This document shows, in pieces, positions 14,594 to 18,250 of a stretch of DNA of 18,250 nt. A program made the translations under genes and the position numbers. Positions within the stretch are counted from its first letter, which is position 1. The number at the start of each line of letters is the position of its first letter. This DNA is from Vulcanimicrobiota bacterium (lineage in GTDB: Bacteria > Vulcanimicrobiota > Vulcanimicrobiia > Vulcanimicrobiales > Vulcanimicrobiaceae). The notes beneath the pieces are model-generated. The model searched no databases. It was not told the origin of the DNA and saw only the letters and a list, made by a program, of their open reading frames with translations. The stretch covers positions 1 through 18,250 of the forward strand of contig JAFAMS010000317.1 of the NCBI GenBank assembly GCA_019233165.1, read 5' to 3'.

Positions 14594-15091
14594 TCAGGGC
14601 TGACGCAGGTTCGTGAGGACGAATCTCTCGAGATTCTCAAACGCGGCGGTGAACGCTTTCGGCGAGAGCCGGTCGACGTTTTCGTACGGACGGCCGAGCG
14701 TGTCGTCGTTCGCCTTCGTCACTTTTTGTGCAGTGCAATCGACGATCGCGAGCCTCAGCTCGCCGTAATGGCCCCCTTGCGAACCCCATTGGCGGTTTTC
14801 GTTGGGGATCACCAGCGCGTCGACGTCGACGATCTTGTCGGCGTTGTTGAGCGAGCACGACTCGAGATTACGCGCCTCACCGCGTTCGGCCACGCGAGGC
14901 TCGACCGCTTCGAGCTTGAGGTCTTCGACGACGACCTTGCGCGCCAAATCGCGTTCGATCGGCTCGATCGCCGCTCGCCGGTCGGCGGGGAGCATATCGC
15001 TGCGCACGACGATCGCGACCGGCGCTCGCGCGCCCGGCGACGGGCTCGCGTCCAGCGCGACGAGCGAGATGGCGACGAGGAGGGCGTCCAC
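14594..15091 (-). CDS. Small exported protein of unknown function
   Basis: This 165-residue protein has a short hydrophobic N-terminus (LLVAISLVALDASPSPGA), suggesting export with cleavage near residue 15-22. The mature part holds two cysteines (C79, C119) that could pair outside the cytoplasm. It also has a Gly/Tyr-containing segment (NRQWGSQGGHYGELRL) and a C-terminal helix (AFTAAFENLERFVLTNL). I do not recognise a family. The start is GTG at 15091; a GGAGG lies about 15 bases upstream, rather far, so the start is uncertain. It precedes the MFS gene, whose coding frame runs into its stop, so the two are likely one transcript. It is divergent from the peptide-PadR operon. Confidence 0.65.
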   Translation of the reverse strand: MDALLVAISLVALDASPSPGARAPVAIVVRSDMLPADRRAAIEPIERDLARKVVVEDLKLEAVEPRVAERGEARNLESCSLNNADKIVDVDALVIPNENRQWGSQGGHYGELRLAIVDCTAQKVTKANDDTLGRPYENVDRLSPKAFTAAFENLERFVLTNLRQP

Positions 15092-15135
15092 CCAGGGTTC
15101 TTTGGACCTCCAGTCCGCCGACCCTCACAAGCCCC

Positions 15136-15164
15136 TTGACAGGACTATCCGCGATGGATATAGT
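15136..15164 (+). promoter_or_regulatory. Strong sigma-70-like promoter of the peptide-PadR-permease operon
   Basis: TTGACA (15136-15141) and TATAGT (15159-15164) are separated by exactly 17 bases, giving a near-consensus housekeeping promoter. Transcription would start at about 15171, leaving a leader of roughly 60 bases before the 36-residue peptide. This is the clearest promoter in the window. It is AT-rich against a very GC-rich background. Confidence 0.8.
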
Positions 15165-15196
15165 TCGTTCAGGATATATCCAAAAAGGATGCATCC
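15146..15196. promoter_or_regulatory. GGAT-NN-ATCC operator array, probable PadR binding region
   Basis: Two perfect 10-bp palindromes of the same form, GGATATATCC (15172-15181) and GGATGCATCC (15187-15196), lie 15 bases apart start to start, separated by AAAAA. A related inverted pair, TATCC (15146-15150) and GGATA (15156-15160), sits between the -35 and -10 boxes. The array therefore covers the promoter spacer, the -10 box and the start point, as expected for repression. PadR proteins commonly autoregulate through short dyads at their own promoter, and PadR is encoded just downstream. The assignment to this PadR is inferred from position. Confidence 0.65.
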
Positions 15197-15230
15197 ACTC
15201 CGGTTAGTCCCGGCGAAAGGCCCGAAGGCG

Positions 15231-15341
15231 ATGCGGTACTCTCCCGAAACCCGGCCGTCTCAAGCGACGATCCGCTTCCCGATCCTCCCCGCACAGAATC
15301 CCAGCGGCCGGCTTTTCCCCGGCTGGGGGCCCAAGCTCTGA
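15231..15341 (+). CDS. 36-residue peptide ending in FPGWGPKL, coupled to PadR
   Basis: This small gene encodes a peptide beginning MRYSPETRPSQATIRFPI and ending GRLFPGWGPKL. The final eight residues match the 40-residue peptide at 6581-6703 exactly, with four synonymous codon differences. It is Pro- and Arg-containing, lacks cysteine and has no signal peptide. Its TGA overlaps the ATG of padR as TGATG, so the two are translationally coupled. The ribosome site is moderate (AAAGG 15216-15220, ten bases ahead). An in-frame ATG at 15189 inside the operator would give 50 residues but has no usable ribosome site. It is the first gene after the strong promoter. Possible roles are a processed peptide whose level PadR senses or controls, or a leader peptide that gates padR translation. 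The name is left open because no family is recognised. Confidence 0.75.
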   Translation: MRYSPETRPSQATIRFPILPAQNPSGRLFPGWGPKL

Positions 15342-15697
15342 TGCCGCGAGGCGACGCCGACCTCAAGGCGCTCCTTCCGCTCGCCGCCAGCGCATTCCAC
15401 ATTCTGCTCGCGCTCGCGGCGGGCGAACGGCACGGCTACAGCATTAGCAAGGAAGTCGAGAGCGCGACTGAGGGAATGGTGAAGCTCCCGCCGGGGACGC
15501 TGTACCGTCAGATCAAGCAAATGCTGGTCGACGGTTGGATCGCCGAAACGGCGAGCGACGATGAAGACCAGCGTCGTCGCACGTACAAGCTGACCGATCG
15601 AGGCCGCAAGATCGCGCAGGCGGAAGCAGCGCGCCTTGAAGAGCTCGTCAGGATCGCCCGTGAGCGCAGACTCTTACCCGCCGTCGCGTTCGGGTGA
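15341..15697 (+). CDS. PadR-family transcriptional regulator
   Basis: This 118-residue winged-helix repressor has a short PadR architecture. HILLALAAGERHGYSISKEV (about 20-39) contains the HGY motif. LPPGTLYRQIKQMLVDGWI (about 52-70) is the recognition helix with the typical PGTLY. RRRTYKLTDRG (about 81-91) is the wing, followed by a C-terminal dimerisation helix. Short PadR proteins often sit directly before ADOP/MacB-like permeases and control them, as here. Its ATG overlaps the stop of the FPGWGPKL peptide gene, and the permease GTG lies 38 bases inside its 3' end. Autoregulation through the GGAT-NN-ATCC array upstream is likely. Confidence 0.92.
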   Translation: MPRGDADLKALLPLAASAFHILLALAAGERHGYSISKEVESATEGMVKLPPGTLYRQIKQMLVDGWIAETASDDEDQRRRTYKLTDRGRKIAQAEAARLEELVRIARERRLLPAVAFG

Positions 15698-18250
15698 TGC
15701 GCGGTTCCGCGTGGCGCGAGCGCTCTTCGAAGCGCTCCTGTTCGCGTGTCCCAAGGAGTTTCGCCGGCTCTACCGGGGCGAGATGCTCGAGCATTTCAGC
15801 GACGCGCTCGCGGAGGAAGAAGAAGCCGGCGGGCTCGCGGCCGCATTGCGCTACGCGCTCGGCGCTTATGTCGATCTGGTCGTCACTGCCGCTCGTGAAA
15901 GGGCAACTATGATCCTCCAAGACATAGGCTTCGCGTTGCGGACAGCCCGCAAGTCACCGCTCTTCTCGATGATTATCGTCGCGACGATCGCAATCGCGAT
16001 CGGCGCCAACGTCGCCGTTTACAGCGTGCTCTCCGCCGTGCTGCTGCGCCCGCTCCCCTATCCGAACCCGGATCGTCTCGTCTTCGTGTGGGAGCGGTTT
16101 GAAGACTCGATGCACCACGGGACCGCCGGCCCCGTCTCGACGCCGGACGGGATCGACATTCGCGATCAAAACACGACCTTTGCGGCGACCGCCACGTTCA
16201 CGACTCTTCGGCAGACGCTGCTGGGAGCCGGGCCGCCGCGCCTATTGAACGGGATCGTCGCGAGTCCGGAGATGTTCGACGTGCTCGGCACGCAGCCGCA
16301 GCTCGGACGCCTCTTCACGCGGCGCGACGAAACGCGCGCGGTCGGCGACGTCGTCGTGATCTCGGATTCCCTCTGGCGCTCGGCGTTCAAAGCCGATCCG
16401 GCAATCGTCGGAAAGACGATCATGCTCAGCGATAAACCGCGCACCGTCGTCGGCGTCGCGCCGGCGAGTTTCGTGCAGCCGGATCCGTGGAGCGGTGGAT
16501 TCACTCCCGTCGATTTCTGGTCGGTCTTCAAGCGAGCGACGATCACGGAGGACGACCGCGGCAGCCACAGCTATCGCCAGATCGCGCTGCTGAAGCCCGG
16601 CGTATCGATGGAGGCCGCGAACGCCGACGTCAATCGCATCTTCGCCGGCCTAGCAAAGAAGTACCCGAAAGAAAATTCCGGCCGGACCGCGCTCGTGCGC
16701 GGCTTCCGCGAGCAGCTGCTCGGCAAGGTGCAGCCGATGATGGTCACGATCTACATCGCGGTCCTCGGCGTCTTACTCGTCGCATGCGCGAACGTCGCGA
16801 ACCTGCTGCTCAGCCGGGCGGCGACGCGCGACCGCGAGCTCTCCGTTCGTTTCGCCGTCGGCGCTTCCCGGGCGCGGATCATCGCGCAGCTGCTTACTGA
16901 AACCCTGCTCTATGCGACTGCCGGAGGGCTGGCGGGCTTCGCGATCGCGGGTGGCGCGATGCGCGCGTTCGTCGCTTTGCGTCCGCCGGGAATCCCGCGG
17001 CTTACGACCGTTTCGGTCGACGCGAGCGTCGTCGCATATACGGTCGGGATCATCGTCGTTACGACGCTGCTCGCCGGTCTCGTCCCGGCGCTGAGCTTGT
17101 CGCGGCCGGATCTCTCTGCGGCCCTCAAGGCGGGTGGCCGCGGCGCCGGGGGAAGCGGCGGCAACGCGCGGCGCGCGCTCGTGATCGCGGAGATCGCGCT
17201 GGCGCTCGCGCTGGTTACCCTTTCCGGACTGACGCTCCGCAGCTTTGCGACCTTCACGCACCAGCCGGTGGGCGCAGATATTCACAACGTCTATACGGTC
17301 CATCTCAAGGGACTCTCGACGACTCGGTACGACAAGTCCAATGACGTGCGGATGCTCCAGCGCCGCCTCTTGATGGTCTTCGCCGAACGGTTCGGAAAGT
17401 CGAATGTCGCGTTCAGTCTGATGTATCCGTTCGGCGACAGCCAAAGCAATACGGTCGTCGAATTTCCGGGAGTGAAGGTCGACTACGCGCATCCGACGAT
17501 CGCGAACGTCGGCATGGCCTCGCCGGCGATCTTCGACCTGCTGCACATCAAGGTGCTGCGCGGCCGCGCGTTCACCGAGGGTGACGTTTGGGGCGCTGCA
17601 CCGGTTGCGATCGTAACCGAACGCTTCGTGAAGCAGTTCCTGCCGGGGAGCGACGGCCTGGGCCGTACGTTCAGGCCCGGGTTCGAAGTGAACGACAAGG
17701 TCAAGGAGGGGCCGTATCGCACGATCGTCGGCGTCGTCGCGGATTCACGTCTCGATTACACCCAGCCGATCGCGTCGACCGTGTACCTTCCGATCGACCA
17801 AGAGCCGCTCGAGTGGGCCGATCTCTTGGTGCGCTCGAACGCACCGCGCGATACGGTCGCGCAAGCCGTGCGCGACGCCGTCGCCAAGGTCGACGCGACC
17901 ATTCCGTCGCCGAAAATCGAGTCTCTCGAACAGAAGGAAGACGACAGCGTCGCCCGCGAGCGCACCGGTGCGATCCTGCTCGCGAGTCTTGCCGTCATCG
18001 CCTTATTTCTCGCGATTGCGGGCGTCTATGGCGTTGTGTCGTACGGCGTCGCGCAGCGCACGCACGAGATCGGGATACGGGTCGCGCTCGGAGCTCGGAC
18101 GAGCGATGTCATCCTGATGATTCTGCGCGGAGCGCTGATCTTGGCCGCGATCGGAATCGCCGGCGGGCTCGTGATCGCGGCGCTCTCCTCGCGGCTGCTG
18201 GCGAGTCAACTCTTCGGAGTCGACTCGCTCGACCTCGCAACCTACGCCTC
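15660..18250 (+). CDS. ADOP/MacB-like ABC transporter permease, cut off by the window end
   Basis: The first 863 residues of a large FtsX-type permease are present. Residues about 13-80 form the ADOP N-terminal prefix (ALFEALLFACPKEFRRLYRG, EMLEHFSDALAEEEE). ILQDIGFALRTARKSP (from residue 85) then leads into helix 1. A periplasmic MacB-like domain, an FtsX block (VACANVANLLLSRAATRDRE), a second periplasmic domain and a second FtsX block (AQRTHEIGIRVALGARTSD) near the end follow. ADOP permeases resemble MacB and may export peptides or lipid-linked molecules, but most lack a tested substrate. The start is GTG 15660 with AGGA six bases ahead, overlapping padR by 38 bases; ATG 15909 would omit the prefix. 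Judging from family length, roughly 30-45 residues are missing. No ATPase subunit is visible; ADOP genes are often orphan. Confidence 0.9.
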   Translation, partial: MSADSYPPSRSGDARFRVARALFEALLFACPKEFRRLYRGEMLEHFSDALAEEEEAGGLAAALRYALGAYVDLVVTAARERATMILQDIGFALRTARKSPLFSMIIVATIAIAIGANVAVYSVLSAVLLRPLPYPNPDRLVFVWERFEDSMHHGTAGPVSTPDGIDIRDQNTTFAATATFTTLRQTLLGAGPPRLLNGIVASPEMFDVLGTQPQLGRLFTRRDETRAVGDVVVISDSLWRSAFKADPAIVGKTIMLSDKPRTVVGVAPASFVQPDPWSGGFTPVDFWSVFKRATITEDDRGSHSYRQIALLKPGVSMEAANADVNRIFAGLAKKYPKENSGRTALVRGFREQLLGKVQPMMVTIYIAVLGVLLVACANVANLLLSRAATRDRELSVRFAVGASRARIIAQLLTETLLYATAGGLAGFAIAGGAMRAFVALRPPGIPRLTTVSVDASVVAYTVGIIVVTTLLAGLVPALSLSRPDLSAALKAGGRGAGGSGGNARRALVIAEIALALALVTLSGLTLRSFATFTHQPVGADIHNVYTVHLKGLSTTRYDKSNDVRMLQRRLLMVFAERFGKSNVAFSLMYPFGDSQSNTVVEFPGVKVDYAHPTIANVGMASPAIFDLLHIKVLRGRAFTEGDVWGAAPVAIVTERFVKQFLPGSDGLGRTFRPGFEVNDKVKEGPYRTIVGVVADSRLDYTQPIASTVYLPIDQEPLEWADLLVRSNAPRDTVAQAVRDAVAKVDATIPSPKIESLEQKEDDSVARERTGAILLASLAVIALFLAIAGVYGVVSYGVAQRTHEIGIRVALGARTSDVILMILRGALILAAIGIAGGLVIAALSSRLLASQLFGVDSLDLATYA

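Noticed and set aside
15154..15207. A 17-codon ORF starting at ATG 15154 in the PadR promoter
   Set aside because: Its start codon lies upstream of the predicted transcription start and within the operator array, with no ribosome site.
15189..15341. A 50-residue version of the FPGWGPKL peptide starting at ATG 15189
   Set aside because: The ATG is inside the GGATGCATCC palindrome with no spacer from the nearest purine run. The ATG at 15231 has a better-placed AAAGG, though the longer form cannot be fully excluded.

Overview
The window is a dense, GC-rich bacterial chromosomal segment with gene starts and stops that repeatedly overlap by a few bases. It has no tRNA, rRNA, CRISPR array, transposase or phage gene that I can see. 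The mix of a DUF5117/DUF4953-type zinc metalloprotease, a GTP cyclohydrolase IB, SARP and LAL regulators and a PadR-ADOP permease pair suggests an uncultured soil-type lineage. Eremiobacterota or a relative is my best guess, as a low-confidence inference; Acidobacteria-like or Actinobacteria-like origins cannot be excluded.

Layout: (i) 1-4268, plus strand: the end of an upstream gene, a large secreted metalloprotease, and a FolK-FolE2 fusion for folate synthesis whose GTG start overlaps the protease stop. (ii) 8268-4265, minus strand: a compact four-gene run of PMT-type glycosyltransferase, a 40-residue Pro-rich peptide, a DUF1858-Mrp ATPase and an M48 (Ste24-like) membrane protease. (iii) 8325-9292, plus strand: a SARP regulator and a 36-residue basic peptide, divergent from the glycosyltransferase across a 56-base gap that carries a perfect palindrome. 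(iv) 12042-9289, minus strand: a large LuxR-type ATPase regulator (LAL). (v) 12160-13164, plus strand: a split borosin RiPP pair, that is, a LigA-like precursor with a short C-terminal core and its SAM-dependent peptide-backbone N-methyltransferase. (vi) 15091-13209, minus strand: a small exported unknown protein and a DHA2-type MFS exporter. (vii) 15136-18250, plus strand: a strong promoter with an operator array, a 36-residue peptide, a PadR repressor translationally coupled to it, and an ADOP/MacB-like ABC permease cut off by the window end.

Two results stand out. The first is the borosin pair, flanked by a divergent LAL activator and a convergent exporter. The second is that two otherwise unrelated tiny genes, 8.5 kb apart and on opposite strands, both end in exactly FPGWGPKL-stop. 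The DNA differs at four synonymous third positions, which points to selection on the peptide rather than recent duplication. Each sits directly upstream of a larger gene (Mrp in one case, PadR in the other). They could be a new family of processed peptides or nascent-chain leader peptides. I know of no described family with this tail.
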